NCBI RefSeq assembly: GCF_029963765.1
Contig: NZ_JALBYU010000010.1
Span: 1-64,000, forward strand
Length of the DNA stretch: 64,000 bases
Reading direction: 5' to 3'
Origin: Pseudomonas sp. UYIF39
Lineage (GTDB): Bacteria; Pseudomonadota; Gammaproteobacteria; Pseudomonadales; Pseudomonadaceae
Part shown: positions 57,438-64,000 of the stretch, piece by piece
Numbering within the stretch: position 1 is the stretch's first letter
Layout of the letters: every line of letters begins with the position of its first letter
Made by a program: the position numbers and the translations under genes
Notes under the pieces: generated by a model
What the model saw: only the letters and a program-made list of their open reading frames with translations
What the model was told of the DNA's origin: nothing
The model's database searches: none

Positions 57438-58406
57438 ATGATCGTTGACCGTCAAGGCAGGCGTTTTCGCAATTTGCGAATCAGTCTGACTTCAGCCTGT
57501 AATTACGCTTGTACCTACTGTGTGCCCAACGGCAAGCGGTTGGTGGCTGCGCAGGATGAATTGTCGGCCGAGGCCATGGCACGTGGCGTGGCCTATCTGA
57601 TTGAATCAGCGGGCATTGAGCGATTGCGCATCACTGGCGGCGAGCCGCTGGTCAGTCCCAAACTCGAAACTTTCATGACCGCTGTCGGGCAGATGGGCCT
57701 GGCGGACATCAGCCTGACCACCAATGGTCAGCTGCTGGCGAAAAAGCTGCCACTGCTGGTGGATGCCGGCATTCGTCGCATCAACGTTTCCCTCGATACC
57801 CTGGATGCCAGCGCCTTTCGCAGCATTGCCCGTGGCGGCGATCTGGCGACTGTGCTCGACGGTATGGATCAAGCCAGCGCCGCTGGCCTGAAGATCAAGG
57901 TCAATATGGTGCCGCTGCGTGGGCAGAACCTCGATCAAGTGATGCCGCTACTCGATTACTGTCTGGAGCGCGGCTTTGAGCTTCGCTTCATTGAGTTGAT
58001 GCGTATGGGTCATCTGGCCAGCGATTCCAATGCGTTCCTGCAACAGTTTGTCAGCCTGCAGCAGTTGCTCAGCCTGATCGGCGAGCGCTACGAGTACCTT
58101 CAGGCCGATGCGCCAGTAGACGCCACCGCCGTGCGTTACGAAATTCCGGGGCAGGGCTACTTCGGCGTTATCGCCAACGAAAGCGTTCCTTTCTGCCGCA
58201 CCTGTTCGCGGCTGCGCCTATCGTCCACGGGCTGGCTGCATGGCTGCCTGTCGTCGAGCAACCGCCACTATGTCGGCGACCTGCTGGACAAGCCGCGTCA
58301 TCAGGCATTGCCTGCCTTGCAGCGACTCTTGATGAAAGCCTTGGGCGATAAGCAGGAAGTGGCATTTTCCGGTGGTGCGACCGTGATGAAAATCATCGGC
58401 GGCTAA
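57438..58406 (+). CDS. Radical SAM protein, MoaA family (GTP 3',8-cyclase)
   Basis: The 322-residue protein has the radical-SAM cluster CNYACTYC (Cys21, Cys25, Cys28), RITGGEPLV, TTNGQLL and the C-terminal second cluster CRTCSRLRLSSTGWLHGCL with the conserved arginines. It ends IIGG, like the Gly-Gly tail that MoaA needs for catalysis. All point to a true GTP 3',8-cyclase (first molybdopterin step). It is not with other moa genes, so it is probably an extra copy. Confidence 0.85.
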   Translation: MIVDRQGRRFRNLRISLTSACNYACTYCVPNGKRLVAAQDELSAEAMARGVAYLIESAGIERLRITGGEPLVSPKLETFMTAVGQMGLADISLTTNGQLLAKKLPLLVDAGIRRINVSLDTLDASAFRSIARGGDLATVLDGMDQASAAGLKIKVNMVPLRGQNLDQVMPLLDYCLERGFELRFIELMRMGHLASDSNAFLQQFVSLQQLLSLIGERYEYLQADAPVDATAVRYEIPGQGYFGVIANESVPFCRTCSRLRLSSTGWLHGCLSSSNRHYVGDLLDKPRHQALPALQRLLMKALGDKQEVAFSGGATVMKIIGG

Positions 58407-58493
58407 ACGCTGATCCTGCCACACCGAGCTGGCGCGGAAGCTGCATCCAATGGCCATTCGCCGGTTTTCCGTCACCGGCCTCTGGAGGGTAGG

Positions 58494-59102
58494 ATGCGTA
58501 GCCTGGTTTTGCTGCTGGCCGTTTTGGCGCTTGGTGGCTGCATGAATGTCAGCGATCTGGCTGAAGGGACTCGCTACCACATGAGCGACGCGGGGTTGCT
58601 CGACCATAGCGACAGCCGCCGCGTGAATAACCTGCGCATCCAACCGGACTCATTCGTCTATATCGCCCAGGGCGCCTTTGTGCCGCCAGGCAGTACTGTC
58701 TACCCACGACCTAACGTGATCGCCGAAGTCGCCTTCGATGGCTTTGTCGAATACTTTCCCATGGTCCGCCGCGCCCGTGCCCCGGAAGGTCTTGATCAAG
58801 CCATGGGCGAAGCCCGTGCCGCCGGTGCCCATTACCTGCTCTATACCCGGTTCGCCAAGTCTGATGACCGTATCGGCAACTCGGACGAATGGCTCGATCA
58901 GGAAGCCCTGGATCGCCTCGGTATCGATGGTGGTGTCATTCAAATCATGTTGATCGAGACCAGCACCCAGTATTTGATTGATACTGCACGGATCCAGGGT
59001 CGTGGCGGTTTACTGACGTTCCACGACAAAAAGCCAGAAGACCTGATGGGCCCGCCGCTTGAACAATACGCGCGCGGCCTGCTGGGGCTCAGCGACCAGT
59101 AA
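58494..59102 (+). CDS. DUF4823 lipoprotein
   Basis: The 202-residue protein has a lipoprotein signal ([10 protein letters not shown], lipobox Cys16) and a DUF4823-like body ([37 protein letters not shown]). It should be membrane-anchored in the periplasm. Function unknown. A GGAGGGTAGG ribosome site precedes the ATG. Confidence 0.82.
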   Translation: MRSLVLLLAVLALGGCMNVSDLAEGTRYHMSDAGLLDHSDSRRVNNLRIQPDSFVYIAQGAFVPPGSTVYPRPNVIAEVAFDGFVEYFPMVRRARAPEGLDQAMGEARAAGAHYLLYTRFAKSDDRIGNSDEWLDQEALDRLGIDGGVIQIMLIETSTQYLIDTARIQGRGGLLTFHDKKPEDLMGPPLEQYARGLLGLSDQ

Positions 59103-59119
59103 TTCAAAAGGAGAACGCC

Positions 59120-59680
59120 ATGAGTGGCCCGCAAAAAGCCAACGATCTGTTGGGGCAAATCCCCAAAACCAAAGGCTTGCCGCCGGTCCACCTGTGGAAT
59201 CCCGACTTCTGCGGCGACATCGACATGCGTATCGCCCGTGACGGCACCTGGTATTACCTAGGCACGCCGATCGGGCGCAAGCCGATGGTCAAGCTGTTCT
59301 CCACCATCATTCGTCGCGATGGTGACGATTACTTCCTCATCACCCCGGTCGAGAAGGTTGGCATCAAGGTCGACGACGCGCCCTTCGTGGCGATTGCCGT
59401 GGAGGTCGAAGGCGAAGGTGAAACCCAAGTCTTACGCTTTACCACCAATGTTGACGAGACCGCCGAGGCCGGCACCGAACACCCCATGCGCGTGGTGATC
59501 GACCCGGTCACGCAGGAGCCGGCGCCCTACGTGCATGTGCGCACCAACCTTGAAGCCCTGATCCACCGCAACGTGTTCTACCAACTGGTGGAACTGGCCG
59601 TCACCCGCGAGATCGACGGGCGACGCTGGCTGGGCGTGTGGAGCGCTGGCGAGTTCTTCCCCATTGGGCTTGAGCCCTAA
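59120..59680 (+). CDS. DUF1285 family protein
   Basis: The 186-residue cytoplasmic protein has the DUF1285 features: [26 protein letters not shown] at the start, [22 protein letters not shown], and [21 protein letters not shown] at the end. Function unknown. AAGGAGAACGCC precedes the start; it follows the lipoprotein gene by 17 bases, likely one operon. Confidence 0.85.
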   Translation: MSGPQKANDLLGQIPKTKGLPPVHLWNPDFCGDIDMRIARDGTWYYLGTPIGRKPMVKLFSTIIRRDGDDYFLITPVEKVGIKVDDAPFVAIAVEVEGEGETQVLRFTTNVDETAEAGTEHPMRVVIDPVTQEPAPYVHVRTNLEALIHRNVFYQLVELAVTREIDGRRWLGVWSAGEFFPIGLEP

Positions 59681-59688
59681 TCGATCAA

Positions 59689-59718
59689 AAATGTGGGAGC
59701 AAGCTTGCTCCCACATTT
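59689..59718. terminator. Palindromic REP-type terminator
   Basis: A perfect 30-base palindrome with arms AAATGTGGGAGCAAG and CTTGCTCCCACATTT, no spacer, followed by a T-rich stretch. It is the common REP-derived terminator of this group. Confidence 0.85.
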
Positions 59719-59745
59719 GTTTTGTATTGGCTCTAAAAATTCAAA

Positions 59746-59769
59746 TTGACACTCAATCGTATGATGATT
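59746..59769 (+). promoter_or_regulatory. Promoter -35 and operator-like motif of the sugar-cluster regulator
   Basis: TTGACA (59746-59751) is followed by ATCGTATGATGATT (59756-59769), which lies where the -35/-10 spacer and -10 would be. An exact inverted copy of the 14 bases occurs before araF (62497-62510). AATC/GATT ends give it a partial palindrome, as expected for a GntR/FCD-type operator. Confidence 0.65.
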
Positions 59770-59822
59770 AGCGTGGACACCCATCGCGAACGGCTTTGTG
59801 CCGTCCCTGAATCGAGGTGTCC

Positions 59823-60539
59823 ATGTCCAGCAGTTTTCATGCGTCGACGGTCGATTGGCTGGGTTGCTGGATCGCCACGGGGCAGGTCAAGCCAGGTGAG
59901 ACGCTCAAGGTCGAAGCCGATCTGGGCGAGCAGCTCGGTGTCAGCCGCACCGTTATCCGCGAAGCCATCAAAACCCTGGTCGCCAAAGGCATGCTCGAAG
60001 TCGGGCCGAAGGTCGGCACGCGGGTGCTGCCAGTGCGCCGCTGGAACCTCTTCGATCCGCAAGTCGTAGGCTGGCTGTCGCGCAGCGGCTTGCCGGAAAA
60101 CTTCGTCGACGACTTGCTCGATCTGCGCCGCACCATCGAACCCATGGCCGTTCGCTGGGCTTGCGAGCGCGCTACCGTCGAGCAGGTTAACGCCATCCTC
60201 CAGGCTTACAACGCATTGGAGCGGGCAGTGGACAGCGGCATTGATTACAACCGTGCCGACCAGTTCTTCCACGAGTGCATCCTCGCTGCCAGCCACAATC
60301 AATTTATCGAGCAAATGGTCCCGGCCCTTGGCGCGTTGCTGGCGGTGTCGTTCGAAGTGTCCGCCGCCGACCCGGACGAACTGCGCCGCACACTACCGAT
60401 TCACAAAGACATGGCCGAGGCCATCTCCGCCCGGGATGCCGCGCGGGGAGTCTGGGCCTGCATGACCCTGATCGATAACGCCGACCTGGCCATCAAGCGC
60501 TTCTACCCGCAAGTCATGGCCGACAAGAAGGCCAGCTGA
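59823..60539 (+). CDS. FadR/FCD-type GntR regulator of the sugar cluster
   Basis: The 238-residue protein has a GntR winged helix (LGEQLGVSRTVIREAIKTLVAKGMLEVG, about 35-62) and an FCD ligand domain with likely metal ligands in FFHECILAASH and IHKDMAEAI. Such regulators of sugar-acid pathways are repressors released by a sugar acid or its derivative. It heads the lactonase/SDR/ABC cluster on the same strand. The ATG at 59823 is preferred over GTG 59817. Confidence 0.9.
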   Translation: MSSSFHASTVDWLGCWIATGQVKPGETLKVEADLGEQLGVSRTVIREAIKTLVAKGMLEVGPKVGTRVLPVRRWNLFDPQVVGWLSRSGLPENFVDDLLDLRRTIEPMAVRWACERATVEQVNAILQAYNALERAVDSGIDYNRADQFFHECILAASHNQFIEQMVPALGALLAVSFEVSAADPDELRRTLPIHKDMAEAISARDAARGVWACMTLIDNADLAIKRFYPQVMADKKAS

Positions 60540-60564
60540 TAACAATAAAAAAGCAGGAGGTTTC

Positions 60565-61440
60565 ATGACGTGGACTGCGGTTACCGAACACCGGGCACGG
60601 CTGGGTGAAGGCCCGTTCTGGGACGCGCCGACCCAGGCGCTGTACTGGGTTGATATCGCCGGTCAGCAGGCGCTGCGGCTGATTGGCGCCAACGTGCAGA
60701 TCTGGCAGATGCCCGAGCACGTCTCTGCGTTCATCCCCTGCGAAAGCGGCGATGCGCTGGTGACGTTGAACAGCGGCGTGTACCGACTCGATCTGGATTC
60801 CCCGGGCCTGGAGCCGCGACTGACCTTGTTCTGCGTCGCCGATCCGCAACCCGGCAATCGCGCCAATGAAGCCCGCTGCGATGCTCAGGGCCGACTCTGG
60901 CTCGGCACCATGCAAAACAACATTGGCGAGCAGGGCGAAGACGTGCCCATTGTGCGGCGTTCCGGTGGCCTGTTTCGCATCGATCGCGATGCTCGGGTGA
61001 CGCCGTTGCTGCGCGGGTTGGGCATCCCGAACACGTTGCTGTGGAGCGACGACGCGACCACCGTGTATTTCGCCGACAGCCTCGACAACACGCTCTACCA
61101 GCATTTCATCCGCACCGACGGCAACCTCGACCCGGCCCACTTCTGGTTTGGGCCCCATGAACGCGGCGGCCCGGATGGTTCGGCAATGGATGCCCAAGGT
61201 TACCTCTGGAACGCCCGTTGGGATGGCAGCTGTCTGCTCAGGCTGACCCCGGACGGGCAGGTTGATCGGGTGATCGAGCTGCCAATCAGCCGTCCCACCA
61301 GTTGCGTATTCGGCGGTGAAGACCTGAAAACCCTTTACATCACCAGCGCCGCGAGCCCGCTCAACCATCCGCTGGACGGTGCGTTGCTGTCGATTCGAGT
61401 CGATGTGCCCGGAAAAGCCTGTACTCGGTTTGCGGGATAA
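60565..61440 (+). CDS. SMP-30/gluconolaconase-family sugar lactonase
   Basis: The 291-residue beta-propeller has HRARLGEGPFWD (metal Glu), NEARCDAQGRLWLGTM, PNTLLWSDDATTVYFADS and DGSAMDAQGYLWNA, the SMP-30/LRE lactonase pattern. By context it hydrolyses L-arabinolactone (or a related aldonolactone) after the sugar dehydrogenase step. GCAGGAGG precedes the ATG, 25 bases after the regulator gene. Confidence 0.88.
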   Translation: MTWTAVTEHRARLGEGPFWDAPTQALYWVDIAGQQALRLIGANVQIWQMPEHVSAFIPCESGDALVTLNSGVYRLDLDSPGLEPRLTLFCVADPQPGNRANEARCDAQGRLWLGTMQNNIGEQGEDVPIVRRSGGLFRIDRDARVTPLLRGLGIPNTLLWSDDATTVYFADSLDNTLYQHFIRTDGNLDPAHFWFGPHERGGPDGSAMDAQGYLWNARWDGSCLLRLTPDGQVDRVIELPISRPTSCVFGGEDLKTLYITSAASPLNHPLDGALLSIRVDVPGKACTRFAG

Positions 61441-61470
61441 ATCCTAATATATGGGATGTAAAATTATATA

Positions 61471-61500
61471 TTGAGATTATTTGGCGGTCGGGTTTATAGT
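61471..61500 (+). promoter_or_regulatory. Promoter before the SDR gene
   Basis: TTGAGA (61471-61476), an 18-base spacer, TATAGT (61495-61500), following an AT-rich stretch with the small palindrome ATCCTAATATATGGGAT (61441-61457). Confidence 0.6.
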
Positions 61501-61553
61501 CGGCTCCATCAGTTACACGCACTCACACTTAAAAAAACAAAACAGGTGAAGTG

Positions 61554-61646
61554 ATGCAGCGATTTTCCAAAAAGCCTTTTGACCGGACATCGACAGATGC
61601 CCGGTTTTTGTCGTGCTTTCAAAAAGGAGTCTTGATCCATGGCTGA
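61554..61646 (+). CDS. Possible 30-codon leader peptide
   Basis: AGGTGAAGTG precedes an ATG at 61554; the frame encodes 30 residues (MQRFSKKPFDRT..., ending VLIHG) and stops at TGA 61644-61646, which overlaps the SDR start at 61639. It spans the hairpin at 61583-61604. It has no homology that I recognise and could be accidental. Confidence 0.3.
   Translation: MQRFSKKPFDRTSTDARFLSCFQKGVLIHG
61583..61609 (+). terminator. Intrinsic-terminator-like hairpin in the SDR leader
   Basis: CCGGACATC, loop GACA, GATGCCCGG, then TTTTT; a 9-bp stem with one A-C mismatch and a T-tract, 30 bases before the SDR start and inside the same transcript as the promoter at 61471-61500. Confidence 0.6.
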
Positions 61647-62457
61647 ACCTCTTTCCTTGCCACCGGTGCCCGAACCGCCGAAGGGTGAGCGCCTGAAAAA
61701 CAAGGTCGTGCTGCTGACCGGCGCCGCTCAGGGTATAGGCGAGGCGATTGTCGCGACCTTCGCTTCCCAGCAGGCCAAGCTGATCATCAGCGATATCCAG
61801 GGTGAGAAAGTCGAAAAAGTCGCGGCTCACTGGCGGGACAAAGGTTCTGACGTGCAGGCGATCAAGGCCGACGTATCCAACCAGCAAGACCTGCACGCCA
61901 TGGCCAAACGGGCGATCGAGCTGCATGGTCGGATCGACGTGCTGGTCAATTGCGCCGGGGTCAATGTGTTCCGCGATCCGCTGGAAATGACCGAGGAAGA
62001 CTGGCGCCGCTGCTTCGCTATCGATCTGGACGGTGCCTGGTATGGCTGCAAAGCGGTGCTGCCGCAAATGATCGAGCAGGGCATTGGCAGCATCATCAAC
62101 ATCGCCTCGACCCATTCCACTCACATCATTCCCGGCTGTTTCCCGTACCCGGTGGCCAAACACGGTTTGCTCGGCCTGACCCGCGCCCTGGGCATCGAAT
62201 ATGCGCCGAAGGGCATTCGCGTCAATGCCATCGCGCCGGGCTACATCGAAACCCAGTTGAACGTCGATTACTGGAACGGTTTTGCCGACCCGCATGTCGA
62301 GCGTCAGCGCGCTTTCGATCTGCACCCGCCACGTCGCATCGGCCAGCCGATTGAAGTCGCCATGACCGCTGTTTTCCTGGCCAGCGATGAAGCGCCGTTC
62401 ATCAATGCTTCGTGCATCACCATCGATGGCGGTCGCTCGGTCATGTACCACGACTGA
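61639..62457 (+). CDS. SDR family sugar dehydrogenase candidate
   Basis: The 272-residue SDR has TGAAQGIGEAI, NCAGVNVFRDPLEM, the Ser in NIASTHSTHIIPG, and YPVAKHG with Tyr-Lys. A 25-residue Pro-rich extension precedes the Rossmann fold. ISDI after the second strand suggests NAD. In the oxidative pentose route the first enzyme oxidises L-arabinose (or D-galactose/fucose) to the lactone that the neighbouring lactonase opens; this SDR is the candidate. AAAGGAG precedes the ATG. Confidence 0.82.
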   Translation: MAEPLSLPPVPEPPKGERLKNKVVLLTGAAQGIGEAIVATFASQQAKLIISDIQGEKVEKVAAHWRDKGSDVQAIKADVSNQQDLHAMAKRAIELHGRIDVLVNCAGVNVFRDPLEMTEEDWRRCFAIDLDGAWYGCKAVLPQMIEQGIGSIINIASTHSTHIIPGCFPYPVAKHGLLGLTRALGIEYAPKGIRVNAIAPGYIETQLNVDYWNGFADPHVERQRAFDLHPPRRIGQPIEVAMTAVFLASDEAPFINASCITIDGGRSVMYHD

Positions 62458-62496
62458 GTCAATCGGGTTTCAGGTGCTGAACTACGTCTGAAATCC

Positions 62497-62510
62497 AATC
62501 ATCATACGAT
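62497..62510. promoter_or_regulatory. Inverted copy of the 14-bp operator motif, upstream of araF
   Basis: AATCATCATACGAT is the exact reverse complement of 59756-59769. It lies 62 bases before araF in the 114-base gap after the SDR gene. Confidence 0.65.
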
Positions 62511-62571
62511 ATGACTATTTGCAGTACCGGCTTTCAAATAACGCTCAAAAAAAATAACAAGGAGTCAGCTT

Positions 62572-63576
62572 ATGAATCGTCGTCGTGGGATCCGTTCCCT
62601 GTGCTGTGCCGCTTTGGCGGTCACCGCGGTCAGCCTGAGCAGTACGTTGCTGGCGGCCGAGGAAGTGAAGATCGGCTTTCTGGTCAAGCAGGCGGAAGAA
62701 CCCTGGTTCCAAACCGAATGGGCATTTGCCGAAAAGGCCGGGAAAGAGAAGGGCTTCACCGTCATCAAGATCGCCGTGCCAGACGGCGAGAAAACCCTCT
62801 CGGCCATCGACAGCCTCGCCGCCAACGGTGCCAAGGGCTTTGTGATCTGCCCGCCAGACGTATCCCTGGGACCTGCGATCATGGCCAAAGCCAAACTCAA
62901 CGGTTTGAAAGTCATCGCAGTCGATGACCGCTTCGTTGATGCCAGCGGCAAGTTCATGGAACACGTTCCTTACCTCGGTATGGCCGCGTTCGAAGTCGGC
63001 CAGAAACAAGGCAACGCCATGGCCACCGAAGCGAAGAAACGCGGCTGGGACTGGAAAGACACCTACGCGGTGATCAACACCTACAACGAACTCGATACCG
63101 GCAAGAAACGCACCGACGGTTCGGTCAAAGCGCTGGAAGACGCCGGCATGCCCAAAGACCACATTCTGTTCTCGGCACTGAAAACCCTCGACGTACCGGG
63201 CAGCATGGACGCCACCAACTCGGCGCTGGTGAAACTGCCGAGCGCAGCGAAAAACCTGATCATCGGCGGCATGAACGACAACACCGTGCTGGGTGGCGTG
63301 CGCGCCACCGAAAGCGCCGGTTTTGCCGCGGCCAACGTGATCGGCATCGGCATCAATGGCACCGACGCCATTGGCGAATTGAAGAAGGCCAACAGCGGCT
63401 TCTTCGGCTCGATGCTGCCGAGCCCGCACATCGAGGGCTACAACACCGCCAGCATGATGTACGAGTGGGTCACCACCGGCAAAGAACCGCCGAAGTACAC
63501 CGCGATGGACGACGTGACGCTGATCACTCGCGAGAACTTCAAGCAGGAACTGGAAAAGATCGGCCTCTGGAACTGA
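62572..63576 (+). CDS. araF: L-arabinose-binding periplasmic protein (AraF-like)
   Basis: The 334-residue protein has a signal peptide (cleavage near LLAAEE) and matches E. coli AraF through long identical stretches: [60 protein letters not shown] and [14 protein letters not shown]. It delivers the sugar to the ABC importer whose ATPase gene follows. AAGGAG precedes the ATG. The ligand is L-arabinose or D-galactose/fucose, which AraF also binds. Confidence 0.93.
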   Translation: MNRRRGIRSLCCAALAVTAVSLSSTLLAAEEVKIGFLVKQAEEPWFQTEWAFAEKAGKEKGFTVIKIAVPDGEKTLSAIDSLAANGAKGFVICPPDVSLGPAIMAKAKLNGLKVIAVDDRFVDASGKFMEHVPYLGMAAFEVGQKQGNAMATEAKKRGWDWKDTYAVINTYNELDTGKKRTDGSVKALEDAGMPKDHILFSALKTLDVPGSMDATNSALVKLPSAAKNLIIGGMNDNTVLGGVRATESAGFAAANVIGIGINGTDAIGELKKANSGFFGSMLPSPHIEGYNTASMMYEWVTTGKEPPKYTAMDDVTLITRENFKQELEKIGLWN

Positions 63577-63640
63577 GGGCCGGTTGATTTCATCGGTGGC
63601 CCTGGCGACGGGGCTGCCTGATCTGTGTGAGAGGTGGGTT

Positions 63641-64000
63641 ATGCACGCGCAATCAAAAACACAACAACATATTGCCGGCGGCAGTTTGCGCTTCAACGGG
63701 ATCGGCAAGACCTTTCCCGGGGTGAAGGCGCTCGATGGCATCAGCTTCGTCGCCCACCCGGGGCAGGTTCACGCCTTGATGGGCGAGAACGGCGCCGGCA
63801 AATCGACCCTGCTGAAAATCCTCGGCGGTGCTTACACCCCGAGCAGCGGCGATCTGCAGATCGGCGAGCAGGCGATGGCCTTCAAGTCCACCGCCGACAG
63901 CATCGGCAGTGGCGTCGCGGTGATCCATCAAGAGCTGCACCTGGTCCCGGAAATGACCGTGGCAGAGAACCTGTTCCTGGGGCATCTGCCGGCCAGTTTC
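63641..64000 (+). CDS. araG: Sugar ABC transporter ATP-binding protein (AraG-like), partial
   Basis: The 120 codons in the window encode the start of a sugar-importer ATPase: [16 protein letters not shown], Walker [23 protein letters not shown] and [21 protein letters not shown] with the Q-loop. The gene runs past the window end; intact AraG has two ATPase domains (about 500 residues). GAGGTGGGTT precedes the ATG. Confidence 0.92.
   Translation, partial: MHAQSKTQQHIAGGSLRFNGIGKTFPGVKALDGISFVAHPGQVHALMGENGAGKSTLLKILGGAYTPSSGDLQIGEQAMAFKSTADSIGSGVAVIHQELHLVPEMTVAENLFLGHLPASF

Overview
The window is about 60% GC and reads as chromosomal DNA of a Pseudomonas of the P. fluorescens group. Support for this comes from dense housekeeping operons whose order matches the genus (acyl-CoA dehydrogenase fadE / GST / ABC-2 exporter; DUF2062 / comEC / exbB / exbD / lpxK / kdsB / murB; rne | rluC / HAD / S49 peptidase / maf | yceD / rpmF / plsX / fabD / fabG / acpP / fabF / pabC / mltG / tmk / holB / pilZ / tatD), short REP-type palindromes built on GCGAGC(A/T)(A/T)GCTCGC between genes, and an oxidative-type pentose gene cluster. 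I see no prophage, insertion sequence, integrase or CRISPR array.

Layout. 0.2-3.4 kb: a tightly overlapping operon of two alpha/beta hydrolases, a glutathione S-transferase and a DUF4892 protein, then an AI-2E family permease. 4.6-7.5 kb (minus strand): a six-EF-hand protein and a two-component system. 7.7-15.1 kb: pyrF, an NADP-dependent reductase, an SDR, a MocR-type regulator, a chemoreceptor and a membrane-anchored unknown. 15.4-15.9 kb: a duplicated tRNA-Glu/tRNA-Gly pair behind a strong stable-RNA promoter. 16.0-16.8 kb: a heavily decayed M20 dipeptidase gene. 17.0-20.2 kb: an accessory module of an AlaX-type tRNA-editing protein, an iron/2-oxoglutarate oxygenase and a LysE-type exporter, with a divergent LysR regulator. 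20.3-26.6 kb: fadE and neighbours, a transglutaminase-fold protein, a GST and a YadG/YadH-type ABC exporter. 26.7-34.2 kb: envelope biogenesis genes with a frameshifted comEC. 34.4-38.8 kb: a molybdenum hydroxylase (IorA/IorB type) with its XdhC and MobA-like maturation factors. 38.9-42.7 kb: rne with a long leader. 42.7-56.3 kb: rluC through the fatty-acid synthesis, cell-wall and replication operon. 56.7-59.7 kb: a TetR regulator, a MoaA-family radical SAM protein behind a perfect 12-bp inverted repeat, a DUF4823 lipoprotein and a DUF1285 protein. 59.8-64.0 kb: an arabinose-type sugar cluster (FCD regulator, lactonase, SDR, AraF-like binding protein, start of the AraG-like ATPase).

The most interesting accessory unit is the 17.0-20.2 kb module. 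An oxygenase that could hydroxylate a free amino acid, a freestanding editing protein that could clear a mischarged tRNA, and an amino-acid exporter are arranged as one operon opposite a LysR gene. That is the logic of making or tolerating a non-proteinogenic amino acid. Second are regulatory features of the sugar cluster: an exact 14-bp motif repeated in inverted orientation in front of the regulator and of araF, and an SDR leader that combines a strong promoter, a 30-codon open frame and an intrinsic-terminator-like hairpin. Two genes are visibly broken (comEC by one missing base; the dipeptidase by several lesions). Functions are assigned from motif recognition and gene order only; no searches were run.
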